Assembly: GCA_944472135.2 (NCBI GenBank)
Contig: OX235265.1
Span: 87,700,984-87,764,983 of the forward strand
Length of the DNA: 64,000 nucleotides
Direction of reading: 5' to 3'
DNA from: Trichobilharzia regenti
Lineage: Eukaryota > Platyhelminthes > Trematoda > Strigeidida > Schistosomatidae
Below the pieces are notes generated by a model. It saw only the letters and a list, made by a program, of their open reading frames with translations. It was not told where the DNA came from and made no database searches. A program made the translations under genes and the position numbers. Of the stretch, positions 53,801 through 56,584 are shown one piece after another. Numbering within the stretch: position 1 is the first letter of the stretch; the number at the start of each line of letters is the position of its first letter.

Positions 53801-55643
53801 CCAAGATCTTAGGTGGAAAAATAACTCACTTTTGTTTGAATTACTTTATTGAAGAATAAATAAATATTTGGACTGGATATATACCTTTCCTTTAGTCAGT
53901 CATTTTCCAGTATTTTACAAATACCATGATTAATATTTGGAAAGTATTTTAGTAAGTTACAATCACAAGTATAACCTCCACCACACCCAAAAATCTTAGA
54001 ACTAAATAATGAGTAAGAGATAAATGTCGGAATCAACTTTGTACAACTTCACTGTATAGTTTACGAATTCATCAGTGATAGAGTTTTGACTGGCTTAGAA
54101 GACAGCCTTCTTAAAGGTCAAAGATAAACCTTTTCCAAGTGTTGGTTTGCGGGCATTTGATTTGATTGGTTACAGGATTTTATCATGAGCAGACATCATT
54201 TAGAGAACCATTGGAAAACCAGAGGTGATTACTGAATAGCTGTTTCGTCCCAGTTTGTGACTCTTCATCAGTACCCACCCACCGGGATTCAGACTCAGAA
54301 CCCTTCAAATAAGAGGTTAGCTCGTAGACCAGTAAGCCACTGGTACCCGATCTAATGGTCCATGAGTTCAACTTCGTACAGTGGAGAGTCACAAATTAGG
54401 ACGAAAGAGCTGTTTAGTACTCCTTGTTGCTTTTTTTGCAACAGTTTTCTAACCTATATTAGCTCATAATGAAATCATATAACCGATAAACCTTTTCTAT
54501 GGACACAAAAGAATGCACAACAAATTTTCATGACTTTTTTTGTCCTCACATTATAATACCAAACAGTAAGCGTTCATAGACTTACAATTATGAGGAGATT
54601 AAGAACTAGTGGTTTTGTCAGTAATATTCATACTAAATAAATACAGTATTCACAGTCATTTTAAGTAAGTTTGTCAACTGAAAGAAAGGGATACTGATCC
54701 CAGTTTTTATTTTGAATAACCAATTTCTGAGGGATTCTTTGGCCACTCACGATGAAATCAGTCAAACAGAAAAGCCTCTAACAACTACAAGTTTCTATTA
54801 CACTTTAATGTCATGTTAGGTGAGTAATGAAACATAAAAAAGTACAATAACTCAGGCTTGTCTTTGACTTCAATTGAAAGTCAATTAAATAAGATCAGAA
54901 ATAATTGAATAACAAGATTCATCCCTATAAAACACTATCTAATAGCAAAAATGAACATTTTATTGCATGAAACTACCAGAATATTTCAGATGACCCAATT
55001 TTGAAACTTATGATCAGTTTAGTAGTAGTTTTCGCTAACCATTACTGAATTTTTTATGCTACACTGTCAGTAACAATAAGATAATGAGGCAAGTTTACAT
55101 TTCACTTACCAATGCTACCATGTCATCATTTTCAACATGACAGTCCCATACAAATAATTCTTGTATCAGTGTATATCGTCTTGCACGTATAGATTCAATT
55201 AACGGTAACAGTTTAACTAATGGTTTGTCTTCTTTCACTGGTTTACTTCTAACTTTCTTCTTCTAGATAGTTACACCTTCATCGGTGTCTTCTTTAAGAG
55301 CTTCAATCAGTCTGTCATCGTCCCAATATTCAACTATACGACGATCTTGTGGATCAACTAAAAACTTTAATATATTCGATTAATATTATAGTCATTCATA
55401 TGAAAAAAGTTTGCTGTGAAGATATAATTTAGCTTACTCTTGTCACAGGACGATCTTCTTCCAAAGCTTTTTTAAAACACTTTCTAATTGAATTACATAC
55501 TGTTGTTTCATAATGCTCAACTCGATGTTCATAGTCTTTAATCATTTCAGTCATTGATCTCACTATTGCTGTATCGCTCTAAGTTTGTATTATCAAATAA
55601 AATTAAGTTTTAATCTCACTTTTGAATTCTTTTTTGGTGGCAT
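14428..55643 (-). CDS. Leucine-rich-repeat protein, nine coding exons (whole gene)
   Basis: Exons (5' to 3'): 55643-55620, 55578-55438, 55364-55110, 53556-53414, 48337-48197, 42813-42665, 40425-40273, 27079-26929, 14656-14428. All introns are GT-AG and the phases (0,0,0,2,2,1,1,2) agree, giving 1386 nt. The protein starts MPPKKNSK. Residues 9-110 are helical and charged. Residues 115-265 hold RNI-type leucine-rich repeats (LRELCLDFNEIGESGC, LSLCFCGLT, ELILDGNYLEAEG). A Pro/Lys-rich insert spans 285-350. Further repeats (ISVLKLSGNKIDHNG, EIDLFGNDIGDLAA) precede a Lys/Gly-rich end. Such repeats are protein-binding scaffolds; similar architectures occur in ciliary LRR proteins, but orthology is not established. 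Codon 89 is TAG, so the copy is truncated as written. Introns grow from 41 and 73 bp to 13 kb toward the 3' end. Confidence 0.82.
14761..14801. repeat. (TAA)n microsatellite, 3' tail of CR1-like element B
   Basis: An interrupted TAA/ATT array at the 3' end of the minus-strand CR1-like element, the usual tail type of CR1 elements in this window. Confidence 0.85.
14802..16740 (-). pseudogene. CR1-like retrotransposon B, 5'-truncated RT and tail
   Basis: The minus strand carries RT motifs in two overlapping frames: FLDYTSAFDSVPRDILLNKL (motif A) and TEAGVPQGAVLS (motif B) at 16080-16290, then INFVVYADDLTVSTV (motif C) at about 16010-16045 after a frameshift. A C-terminal domain follows at 15266-15601 (RRVLKTVSRVSGVPVDHIVN, ISSSRTRSNFRKLY). 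A 3' UTR with CTGAAAACTCC and TTCCAAAAACAGTACTTGTG precedes the TAA tail. The same 3' region occurs at 47305-48020, and its tail at 20930-21118. No endonuclease remains. Confidence 0.8.
16855..17005 (+). mobile_element. tRNA-headed SINE with RTE-type body, partial
   Basis: A tRNA-like A-box region (GTTCAGTAGTAGAATGC) and a weak B-box precede AAAAGAGGAAAGATTGGG and ATGAGGCTAGTAATC. That body is also found in the SINE at 28379-28611 and in RTE 5' UTRs. The 3' part is missing. Confidence 0.5.
17213..20345 (-). mobile_element. RTE-clade non-LTR retrotransposon, near full length, copy 1
   Basis: Minus-strand element with an (ATT)n-flanked 3' end (17205-17220) reading GAAGCCCTATGTTCCTCTAG, a coding region at 17478-20223, and a 5' UTR to about 20345 containing GTGAGGCTAGCAACCCCACC. 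The coding order endonuclease then RT, with no ORF1, is typical of RTE (SR2-like) elements. Confidence 0.82.
17478..20223 (-). pseudogene. RTE copy 1 endonuclease/RT frame, disrupted
   Basis: It starts near MNLFAPKEKVRVGTWNVRT (20223). The APE endonuclease shows LGICESRWNG, a frameshift near 19945, IIQCYAPTNN, KILMGDMNAKLGS, a TGA near 19670, GADVGSDHYLI (the SDH box intact) and WLTTDTWKLIEERR. RT begins near 18790 (LKAGEAAGPDGIAAEALK), then frameshifts near 18540, NKSCIDQITTLRIIIEQ, NFIDFEKAFD, and LDFADNMYM, where the second catalytic Asp of FADD is Asn. The C-terminal part is very worn. Not functional. Confidence 0.8.
20346..20929. other. No recognisable feature
   Basis: AT-rich sequence between the RTE 5' end and a CR1-type tail, without ORFs or assignable repeats. 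Confidence 0.35.
20930..21118 (+). mobile_element. CR1-like element B, 3' tail only
   Basis: It contains GATGCAATATGG, GCTGAAAATTCCACACTGTG and GTTTCTGGAATAAAGCAAAT followed by (TTA)n. This is the same 3' UTR as at 14770-14900 (inverse) and 47930-48020. Confidence 0.7.
21205..24480 (-). mobile_element. RTE-clade non-LTR retrotransposon, near full length, copy 2
   Basis: A second minus-strand RTE element lies 0.9 kb from copy 1. It has a 3' end near 21210 (AGCCGTATGCTCTACTAGG), a coding region to about 24200, and a 5' UTR to about 24480 with GCTAGCAAATCCACC and CTACAGAAACTTCA. Sequence differs from copy 1 throughout, so the two are independent insertions rather than a tandem duplication. Confidence 0.8.
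21462..24198 (-). pseudogene. RTE copy 2 endonuclease/RT frame, disrupted
   Basis: The endonuclease opens with MYETGKAAQIAAEMRRYRIE and VLGICESRWNGTG, then shifts frame near 23975. The long frame 24115-22571 continues with VTVIQCYAPKN, KILMGDMNAKLGG, ISGSVFKHKGIHKTTWISP and GADVGSDLYLVEG, where the catalytic His of SDH is Leu. It then enters RT at AGKAAGPDGIPPEALKADPE and reaches LVKLPKKGE before breaking at about 22610. Downstream RT is in pieces (KLSEAFGVNTGVRQGCLLSP at 22230-22260). Not functional. Confidence 0.8.
24481..24659. other. No recognisable feature
   Basis: Short AT-rich interval between RTE copy 2 and a foldback element. Confidence 0.3.
24660..25290. mobile_element. Foldback element with about 110-bp inverted repeats
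   Basis: 24660-24776 and 25180-25290 are inverted repeats sharing GTATATATAACTGTAGAG and a CTGATGATGAA...TATCGAAA core (25262-25285 on plus). The 400-bp interior has no convincing ORF. The arrangement resembles the PLE at 29650-30354, which also has inverted termini, so this may be a non-autonomous PLE. The CTGATGA...CGAAA spacing hints at a hammerhead core, but stem II is not convincing. Confidence 0.55.
25331..26230. other. No clear feature; possible SINE scrap at its end
   Basis: AT-rich sequence without gene signals. Around 26060-26120 a B-box-like CCAGTTCGAGTCGCC suggests a tRNA-like scrap, too short to classify. Confidence 0.3.
26240..26830 (-). pseudogene. RTE-like retrotransposon C-terminal fragment, second family
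   Basis: On the minus strand, in shifting frames, come RSVLLYG, then VLG, DGKSIDEVVKLQRLRWLGHV and LRMPSHHLPRP. LRWLGHVLRMP is characteristic of the RTE/SR2-type RT C-terminus. Stops and frameshifts are many. The sequence is unlike the two large RTE copies, so it is a separate family. Confidence 0.65.
26929..27079 (-). CDS. LRR gene exon 8
   Basis: Acceptor TTTATAAG, donor AAAAG/GTGAGG, phase 1 in and phase 2 out. It encodes GRRLKKGKGRYQVPPAGPQ then ISVLKLSGNKIDHNG and CMQLLK. This exon reconciles the phases of exons 7 and 9, which do not fit each other directly. Confidence 0.82.
27195..27845 (+). pseudogene. PLE 3' fragment with GIY-YIG endonuclease
   Basis: The plus frame reads LPFKGDQIMQLTASSAIKLT then NCIYKFTCSCGDTYKGRTNR, the GIY-YIG-type core (IYKF...TYKG) found at the C-terminus of PLEs. 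A TAA/TGA-broken continuation (RKEHVPKWLLNHIENPNAI, IAKHLLMSGH) matches the rest of the nuclease. No RT is present. It sits 115 bp from exon 8 of the LRR gene, on the opposite strand. Confidence 0.75.
28027..28078 (-). repeat. Inverted copy of 27322-27390
   Basis: About 50 bp repeats the PLE segment at 27322-27390 in inverse orientation (shared GCCTTATTCAAA and TTTGTCTTCTTAATG). It forms an inverted pair around the nuclease fragment, as seen with other PLEs here. Confidence 0.65.
28085..28180 (-). repeat. Hammerhead-bearing repeat, degenerate
   Basis: On the minus strand GTACTGCTGGAAAGTCCCAAA...ATGGAACAGCTG and GGTTCTCTAACTGAAGTC correspond to the hammerhead family at 41524-42113. The catalytic core is damaged. 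Confidence 0.5.
28240..28370 (+). repeat. Hammerhead-family body segment
   Basis: It contains GAAGTTCTAGTGGGAAGCCG and TGAGGACAAATGCTCACTGA, matching 41790-41870, 43640-43710 and (inverse) 51965-52030. This is the segment that precedes the tRNA-like and hammerhead parts in fuller copies. Confidence 0.55.
28379..28611 (+). mobile_element. tRNA-headed SINE with RTE-derived body
   Basis: 28379-28450 folds as a tRNA-like cloverleaf: a perfect 7-bp acceptor (GCGTCGG/CCGACGC), A-box TGGCATAGCGG and B-box GGTTCAATTCC. The body then matches the RTE 5' UTR (TAAAGAGGAACGATTGGGC, GAGGCTAGCAACCCCATCC, CTACAGAAACTTCAA) and the RTE 3' end (GAAGCCCTATGTTCCACT), finishing in an A-run. It would be transcribed by RNA polymerase III and mobilised by RTE; both points are inference. 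Confidence 0.75.
28655..28800 (+). repeat. Hammerhead-bearing SINE-like repeat
   Basis: A tRNA-like segment (TTGGCTGAATGGTAGTACACG) leads to CTGATGA at 28736-28742 and GGGACGAAAC ending at 28766, then ACTGTC and CAGTACTTCC. The stem II partners GTCTC and GGGAC pair, but CCA is inserted between CTGATGA and stem II, so the core is not canonical. Confidence 0.55.
28801..29450. other. No recognisable feature
   Basis: AT-rich, no coding or assignable repeat signal. Confidence 0.35.
29490..30480 (+). mobile_element. tRNA-related repeat (copy A) split by a PLE
   Basis: 29490-29649 and 30355-30480 together form one repeat. The first part has AGAAATAGAGTTCAGTCTGC and ATTATCTAGTGTCC; the second is a tRNA-like region with GAATAGCTCAGTGGTAAC (A-box) and CAGGGTTCGAATG (B-box). 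The uninterrupted inverse copy is at 31440-31690. Confidence 0.65.
29650..30354 (-). mobile_element. Short PLE with inverted termini and 11-bp target duplication
   Basis: The 705-bp insertion is flanked by GGAAGTCAATT at 29639-29649 and 30355-30365. About 105-bp inverted termini (from about 29698 and to 30354; shared TATGGGTAAATTTTGTTTTG) enclose a minus-strand coding fragment at about 29830-30255. That fragment reads NNIIYKIPCNDCEANYIG (GIY-YIG) and ITESLFIESTPN, the C-terminal end of a PLE. About 45 bp lies outside the left terminus. RT is absent. Inverted terminal repeats and a short extension outside one of them are known for PLEs. Confidence 0.75.
30870..31060 (+). mobile_element. SM-alpha-like SINE with degenerate hammerhead
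   Basis: A tRNA-like head (GTAGTGGATAGC, AGGTTTGAGCCTG) is followed by GCAGGTACATCCAAC, AAGTCTTAAACAGCACGAAA and CGGACCCCACTC. This aligns with the S. mansoni SM-alpha hammerhead (CTGATGA...GGACGAAA...TGGATTCCACTGC). The core CTGATGA reads CCGATAA here, so cleavage is not expected. Confidence 0.6.
31205..31429 (-). mobile_element. tRNA-headed SINE with CR1-derived tail
   Basis: On the minus strand 31429-31358 is a tRNA-like head almost identical to that of the SINE at 28379 (GCGTCGGTGGCACAGTGG, B-box GGTTCGATCCC). The body ends ACTGAAAATTCCATACCTGT...GAATCAAGCTGTAATG plus poly(A), matching the CR1-like B tail (CTGAAAATTTCATACCTGT...AATAAAGCTGTTAT). Confidence 0.75.
31440..31690 (-). mobile_element. 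tRNA-related repeat, copy B
   Basis: Inverse copy of the repeat at 29490-30480 without the PLE insertion: AGTTCAGTCTGCACC, ATTATCTAGTGTCC, then GAATAGCTCAGTGGTG and CAGAGTTCGGATG. The empty copy defines the PLE insertion point in copy A. Confidence 0.65.
31691..32475 (+). mobile_element. GC-rich non-LTR-derived element
   Basis: A block clearly richer in GC than its surroundings. Its 3' part encodes RRRRGGQLKTWLGTVKADME, typical of the C-terminus of RTE-type RTs, then CTCATCCTCCCGTAGG and an A-rich tail (AATAAAGAAAAGAAGAAG). The first 500 bp have no recognised coding sequence. It may be an internally deleted RTE-type element. Confidence 0.5.
32476..32828. other. No recognisable feature
   Basis: AT-rich, nothing assignable. 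Confidence 0.35.
32829..32870. repeat. (GAT)n microsatellite
   Basis: Thirteen to fourteen GAT/ATG units in a perfect run, not within a gene frame. Confidence 0.95.
33233..33420 (+). mobile_element. RTE 3' fragment, internally deleted
   Basis: GGAGACCATTGAATGACGTT, GTTGAAGAGGACTG and TCTTATGTTCCATTCGG correspond in order to 50066-50290, the 3' end of the plus-strand RTE fragment. Confidence 0.5.
33536..34841 (+). mobile_element. PLE 5' part with a 429-bp inverted duplication
   Basis: 33536-33964 and 34413-34841 are inverted repeats (x pairs with 68377-x) around a 448-bp spacer. The plus strand from about 34007 encodes a PLE N-terminal region: YPKSYWKSLRLNRVRPND, NVIERFYAVDELPENLKKLF, FSDVILSEVDLQVLSLGPK, and after frame damage NIIITKPDKGSGVVIMNKTD, the conserved start of PLE RT. 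The left arm is an inverted copy of this last section. Partial inverted duplications are typical of PLE insertions. Confidence 0.78.
34842..35460. other. No recognisable feature
   Basis: AT-rich, no assignable coding or repeat sequence. Confidence 0.35.
35465..35690 (-). mobile_element. tRNA-headed SINE with RTE-type body, diverged
   Basis: On the minus strand AACGCTCGCCAACCACG and GGGGTTAGAATCCC (B-box) are followed by GGCGTAAGGCTACTCTCC, GAACTTGAAAGCTC and CCACTAGGGACTCTC, a worn version of the SINE at 28379-28611. Confidence 0.5.
36265..36312 (+). repeat. Direct repeat of the SERBP1-like pseudogene tail
   Basis: CATATTCCGTTGGAAAACAT and GTATCACACCACCACG match 37697-37740 (CAATTCCGCTGGAACGTATT, GTATCACACCACCACA). 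A second tail lies 0.4 kb upstream of the pseudogene start. Confidence 0.6.
36320..36650 (-). pseudogene. LTR-retrotransposon integrase C-terminal fragment
   Basis: The minus strand encodes GRYLAFKKEDQFKCRDRRN, SGYAPGSRELLAK, KQGHVYTIKNANREKRVNVN and ELQKWIQRDKQRK. This resembles the chromatin-facing tail of a Ty3/gypsy or BEL integrase. A stop interrupts it. Short and isolated, so the family is uncertain. Confidence 0.45.
36690..37745 (+). pseudogene. Processed pseudogene of a SERBP1/HABP4-like mRNA-binding protein
   Basis: The plus strand reads, without introns, FLDDPMNSEDPDILLSKLQT, a Gln run, a Ser/Pro-rich stretch, GFESRGRERGRGREKFGQAR, SVPGLKGPRRYSRRDGKW, EQVVRWEEKHTEVDEQ, YSAMRQSTKPLVIINNKNL, ANDGKGVFANMVAHRK and EKFGGRRRSGRGLEK. 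An N-terminal 'DDP..LL.K.Q.K' start, RG-rich segments and a C-terminal RGG-like end match the SERBP1/HABP4 (Vig/Stm1-type) ribosome- and mRNA-associated family. At least four stops (near 36720, 37047, 37381, 37420), a frameshift near 37050 and loss of introns point to a retrocopy. No poly(A) tract remains. Confidence 0.7.
37746..38129. other. No recognisable feature
   Basis: AT-rich, nothing assignable. Confidence 0.35.
38130..38600 (+). mobile_element. RTE RT C-terminal fragment
   Basis: Plus-strand sequence AGACAAACTCAAAGATCTAC, CTGACAAGCTGACAGAAG, ACTTACTTGGGCAATG and AACAAGATCCGAATTTCTAA follows the order of the RTE copy at 49500-49900. Frames are broken. Confidence 0.55.
38601..39087. 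other. No recognisable feature
   Basis: AT-rich, no assignable sequence. Confidence 0.3.
39088..39880 (-). mobile_element. RTE 3' fragment interrupted by a solo LTR
   Basis: 39088-39225 and 39613-39880 match successive parts of the RTE 3' end at 17220-17590 (ATTCCTAGAGGAAAATAGG, CATTGCGTTCGGTTCTCTG, CCTCGCACTGA, CTTTTCTGGCCGGCCATCTG). The solo LTR at 39226-39612 splits it. Confidence 0.75.
39226..39612 (+). mobile_element. Solo LTR (387 bp)
   Basis: It begins TGATAGGTATTCAC and ends GAGTACATAACA, is flanked by a perfect 5-bp duplication CTCCT (39221-39225, 39613-39617), and sits inside an RTE fragment whose sequence resumes exactly after it. The termini resemble those of the gypsy element at 8343-13337, but the interior differs. 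Confidence 0.8.
40273..40425 (-). CDS. LRR gene exon 7 (Pro- and Lys-rich)
   Basis: Acceptor TTATTAACAG, donor T/GTAAGT, phase 1 at both ends. It encodes LDALPPAEGEPDENTEPP, a Pro/Ser run, and a run of six lysines near the end. It is a low-complexity, probably disordered insert between LRR blocks. Confidence 0.82.
40695..41048 (+). repeat. LTR, copy A (354 bp)
   Basis: It begins TGTAACCACAGAAGACAAGG and ends GCTCTCACCACA (TG...CA). A second copy lies at 41466-42381. It contains two GATTGGTTG (CCAAT-like) motifs. No matching target duplication was found around it. Confidence 0.7.
41057..41465 (-). mobile_element. RTE 3' fragment between two LTR copies
   Basis: Diverged RTE 3' end: ATTATTACTATT tail, GAGGAACAAAGGGCTTCTGC, TCACCTCCTGACC, and CATACAGAAGCATTGACTC near 41437. 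It fills the whole space between the two LTRs, so there is no retroviral-type internal region. Confidence 0.6.
41608..41662 (-). ncRNA. Hammerhead-like motif, C3 altered
   Basis: On the minus strand GTACTG (stem I) pairs perfectly with CAGTAC, and GGACGAAAC follows stem II, but the seven core bases read ATGAAGA instead of CTGAAGA. C3 pairs with G8 in the active site, so this copy is probably inactive. Confidence 0.55.
42004..42056 (+). ncRNA. Hammerhead ribozyme motif with canonical core
   Basis: TTACTG (stem I) precedes CTGAAGA (42013-42019, matching CUGANGA). Stem II follows as GTCC/GGAC with loop CAAACTA, then GAAA, a minimal stem III, and the cleavage triplet ending GTC before CAGT. All core nucleotides are present in this copy. 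Minimal stem III hammerheads usually work as dimers. Activity is not tested. Confidence 0.65.
42382..42664. other. Intron sequence, no feature
   Basis: AT-rich intron 6 sequence between the LTR and exon 6. Confidence 0.3.
42665..42813 (-). CDS. LRR gene exon 6
   Basis: Acceptor GTTTTAAG, phase 2 in and phase 1 out. It encodes ELILDGNYLEAEGTIALLS, an LRR unit, then a charged helix ADKEGFERAEEIRKKQLAVE. Donor GTAAGA. Confidence 0.85.
43015..43245 (+). mobile_element. tRNA-headed SINE with RTE-type body
   Basis: Head ACGTCGGTGGCTCAATGG and B-box GAGTTCGATACCC; body ends AAACTTCAAAGCGCAAGC and ATGTTCCATTTGGAACTC, as in the SINE at 28379-28611. Confidence 0.6.
43285..43965. mobile_element. Hammerhead-bearing foldback element, copy 2
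   Basis: Same architecture as 41524-42113. The left end on minus has TGTGAAGAGTCCC and TAGGACGAAACAGG (43384-43430). An internal plus-strand half copy lies at 43490-43580, then a body (AGGTAGGTAGTTGCC), a tRNA-like GAGTAGCTTAATGGTCGACG, and a right motif TTTGAAGAGTCTC with TAGGAAGAAAC (43857-43890). C3 is G in the left motif and T in the right, and GGAC is GGAA in the right, so neither is expected to cleave. Confidence 0.65.
44290..45040 (+). pseudogene. Highly degenerate PLE coding fragment
   Basis: In broken plus-strand frames come RDNISNLT, EHLVITGHSI, FKVIGRVKNSLPKKIGFRLL and KLELRIQKK. The TGHS...VIGRV...E pattern resembles the region after the GIY-YIG motif in PLEs. Many stops. The assignment is tentative. 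Confidence 0.4.
45300..45366 (+). repeat. Dispersed repeat, copy 3 (diverged)
   Basis: GTACATAAGTGCAATTGG, ATGAATCCATCGAAAATAC and CTTGTTGAACTAC align with 1000-1086 and 8230-8300. Confidence 0.45.
45385..45560 (-). mobile_element. SM-alpha-like SINE with degenerate hammerhead, copy 2
   Basis: On the minus strand a tRNA-like head (ATAGTGGATAGCGCTTTGG) is followed by GTAGGCATATCAAG, CTCAAATAGGACGAAAT and CCTGGATTCCACTGC. The last two are near-exact SM-alpha hammerhead segments. The CTGATGA core reads ATTACGA, so it is inactive. Confidence 0.65.
45685..45965 (-). mobile_element. Hammerhead-bearing repeat, single unit
   Basis: On the minus strand come a body end (ATTCATGGGCC), a tRNA-like segment (CCAGTGGCTTAATGGTCTAC, CTGGGTTCGAACCC), GTACTGATGAAGAGTCCC, GGGATGAAACAGCCG and CCAGTACTCC, then the family tail. 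Stem I pairs perfectly; C3 is A, and the C closing stem II is T. Confidence 0.6.
46135..46950 (-). mobile_element. tRNA-headed SINE with RTE body, split by an RTE fragment
   Basis: 46950-46901 (GGCGGCCCAGTGGTAGAATA, CTTGCCAACCACGCC) and 46356-46135 (GGCCCGCAGTTTGACTCCC, GGGAGGCTAGCAACCC, ACCCTATGCCCCC) form one SINE on the minus strand. The 544-bp RTE fragment at 46357-46900 lies within it. Confidence 0.6.
46357..46900 (-). mobile_element. RTE fragment flanked by 8-bp duplication
   Basis: It matches the RTE 3' region (CTATTGCGTTCGGTTTTCTG, CTTTTCTGGCCGGCCATCTG, TTTTCATGCTGAGTACTG). GTAAGGCG is present at 46349-46356 and 46901-46908. The extreme 3' end of RTE (GAAGCCCTATG...) is missing, unusual for an ordinary 5'-truncated insertion. 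Confidence 0.65.
46951..47300. other. No recognisable feature
   Basis: AT-rich, no assignable sequence. Confidence 0.3.
47305..48020 (+). pseudogene. CR1-like element B, 3' fragment
   Basis: Broken plus-strand frames encode LLKKDFAVLRRALKAVSRAS, LNQLVNTIVDRHIM, KKLANTILSDP and LQLSPC-like remnants of the same RT C-terminal domain as 15266-15601. The 3' UTR reads CTGAAAATTTCATACCTGTA and GAATAAAGCTGTTATTATAA and ends in ATT repeats. Confidence 0.7.
48197..48337 (-). CDS. LRR gene exon 5
   Basis: It follows acceptor ATACATTCAG and completes the codon begun in exon 4 to give EIGESGCRVMCNGLAKS. LRR units continue (FLVHLSLCFCGLT). It ends ETAI plus AG at donor GTTTGT, phase 2. Confidence 0.85.
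48515..50316 (+). pseudogene. RTE element 3 (plus strand), RT region, decayed
   Basis: It starts inside RT: IPAEALKTDSETAADMLTPL, KVPTDW, then a solo LTR (48619-48930), GKSCVDQIATLHIVTNH, ASLIDFGKTFNRQR (FEKAFD altered), RQLHDNV-like remnants, and a 3' end GAAGCCCTATGTCCCACTCGG with an ATA/ATT tail at 50290-50316. The endonuclease is absent. Many stops. Confidence 0.7.
48619..48930 (+). mobile_element. Solo LTR (312 bp) inside RTE element 3
   Basis: It begins TGTTAGGAAGAGGC and ends GCACCATAACA. It contains a TATA-like CTGTATAAATACAG and AATAAA at about 48818. The flanks read GAATA and GAATG, a 4-bp or imperfect 5-bp duplication. RTE coding resumes on its right. Confidence 0.72.
50320..51565. 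other. No recognisable feature
   Basis: 1.2 kb of AT-rich intron sequence without assignable repeats, ORFs or splice-supported exons. Confidence 0.35.
51570..52400. mobile_element. Hammerhead-family composite, rearranged
   Basis: A worn plus-strand motif (AGGAAACAGCTGTCC at 51658-51672) comes first. An inverse body and tRNA-like segment follow at 51780-52060 (GATTCGAACCAAGGACC, GTATACCTTTCAGCCACTAGG). Then a plus-strand tRNA-like segment and motif lie at 52190-52330 (CTGGGTTCGAACC, AGGGTGAAACATCTGTCC, AGTACTCC). The catalytic cores are damaged. Confidence 0.55.
52401..53413. other. No recognisable feature
   Basis: Intron 4 sequence. A short ORF at 52706-52942 has no recognised domain and no splice support. 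Confidence 0.35.
53414..53556 (-). CDS. LRR gene exon 4
   Basis: Acceptor CTTTTACAG, donor GA/GTAATA, ends in phase 2. It encodes two leucine-rich units (YAITRLELIDCFLDAKSIGT, SLRELCLDFN) of the ribonuclease-inhibitor type. Confidence 0.85.
54140..54490. mobile_element. Hammerhead-bearing foldback element, copy 3
   Basis: The left half on minus carries GTACTGATGAAGAGTCAC, TGGGACGAAACAGCT and a tRNA-like segment (54225-54350). The right half on plus has AGAGTCACAAATTAGGACG and AAAGAGCTGTTTAGTACTCC (54385-54423). Ends: ATTGGTTACAGGATTTTATC at left, its worn complement near 54480. Confidence 0.58.
54491..55109. other. No recognisable feature
   Basis: AT-rich intron 3 sequence. Confidence 0.35.
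55110..55364 (-). CDS. LRR gene exon 3, with in-frame TAG
   Basis: Eighty-five codons. Acceptor TTAAAG gives FLVDPQDRRIVEYWDDDRLI; the alternative TTTTTAG acceptor would break the frame. A TAG at 55263-55265 interrupts GVTI and KKKVRSKPVKED, after which the frame continues through LIQELFVWDCHVENDDMVAL to donor GTAAGT. The coding quality after the stop is as good as before it, so this looks like a single substitution (for example CAG to TAG), a sequencing error, or a recently disabled allele. Confidence 0.8.
55438..55578 (-). CDS. LRR gene exon 2
   Basis: Forty-seven codons, phase 0 at both ends, beginning SDTAIVRSMTEMIKDYEHRV and ending EEDRPVTR at donor AGA/GTAAGC. Charged and helical, with no domain recognised. 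The next intron is 73 bp. Confidence 0.8.
55620..55643 (-). CDS. LRR gene exon 1 (start codon)
   Basis: It encodes MPPKKNSK and ends at donor AAA/GTGAGA. A 41-bp intron (55579-55619) ends in AACTTAG. The ATG is chosen because it is followed by a typical basic start, and the 8-codon exon joins exon 2 in phase 0. Very short first introns are common in schistosome genes. Confidence 0.7.
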
Positions 55644-56572
55644 ACTACAGTAAATGGAAAGAAAAAATTACTTTTTTTAATCTTCACTCGACTGCAATAA
55701 AATATCAGTTTTAAAATAAGGTATACTGAAATAAGTATTTCAACAGCAAACTCTAATTCCAGATTAACAGAAGGCAGCAGATCAAACAAAAACAGTACTT
55801 TTTACAAATGTGTAAATAAGCCTGAGGAAATACACAGCGAAATTAGTCGAACTATACTTTGAAGTAATTTATAGCAGGTCATGAAGCTCACCAGTCTAGC
55901 AGAGAAGGTTGGTGACGTTTATCCAGAGTACAATGTACATAAACTCAAGTTCTTATCTTCCAACTCCTATTGCATTTGTTTTGCTCGGATCAAAGAATGA
56001 CAAAAACACCGAGTGACTGTTTGAAATACGAGATACATTTTGGGACCGAAATCATGGCATGATGATTGCTTAGCTAGCTAGGGATCGTTCACAAGTAGCT
56101 GAATGTAATGTGCCAAATGGTGTGGGTGATTGATCACGGACTTTCAAATTGATGATCTGACTTAAACATCGAAGGTCAAAATCAATGTTGAGTGGAGGAT
56201 GCTGTAAACTGCGAATTTCGGAGAATTATTTACCACTACATGATGTTGAGAGGAATCAAGCAACAAAGGCATCCTAAATAAGTTACCAAACAAATCCAGT
56301 GGGTCCACCCAAGCAAAAGTGAGGGAGTTTCTCGCTATTACAAGCAACATATATCACACATTGCTGCTAAACGGTAGAAATAGTATCACTCATGGACTCC
56401 ACATAGTTATTCAAACCAAGCTGAGCATTATTACTTAAATAAATAAATGAATGAACTGTTTCTGCCATTTAGATGCATTCCTAAGTCTACATTAACTCCC
56501 AAATTAGTTGTTTAGCTTAGACCATAAAGAAATCGAAACAAAATACTGATCATCTAAAATGTGTAATATATT
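55644..56572. other. Upstream region of the LRR gene
   Basis: AT-rich, with no TATA box or other promoter element that I can defend. The 5' UTR and any upstream non-coding exon of the LRR gene would lie here. Confidence 0.3.
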
Positions 56573-56584
56573 TTTAGATCAGAG

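Noticed and set aside
55251..55272. A 14-nt GT...AG micro-intron removing the TAG in exon 3
   Set aside because: Far below any spliceable intron length, and its removal would shift the frame.
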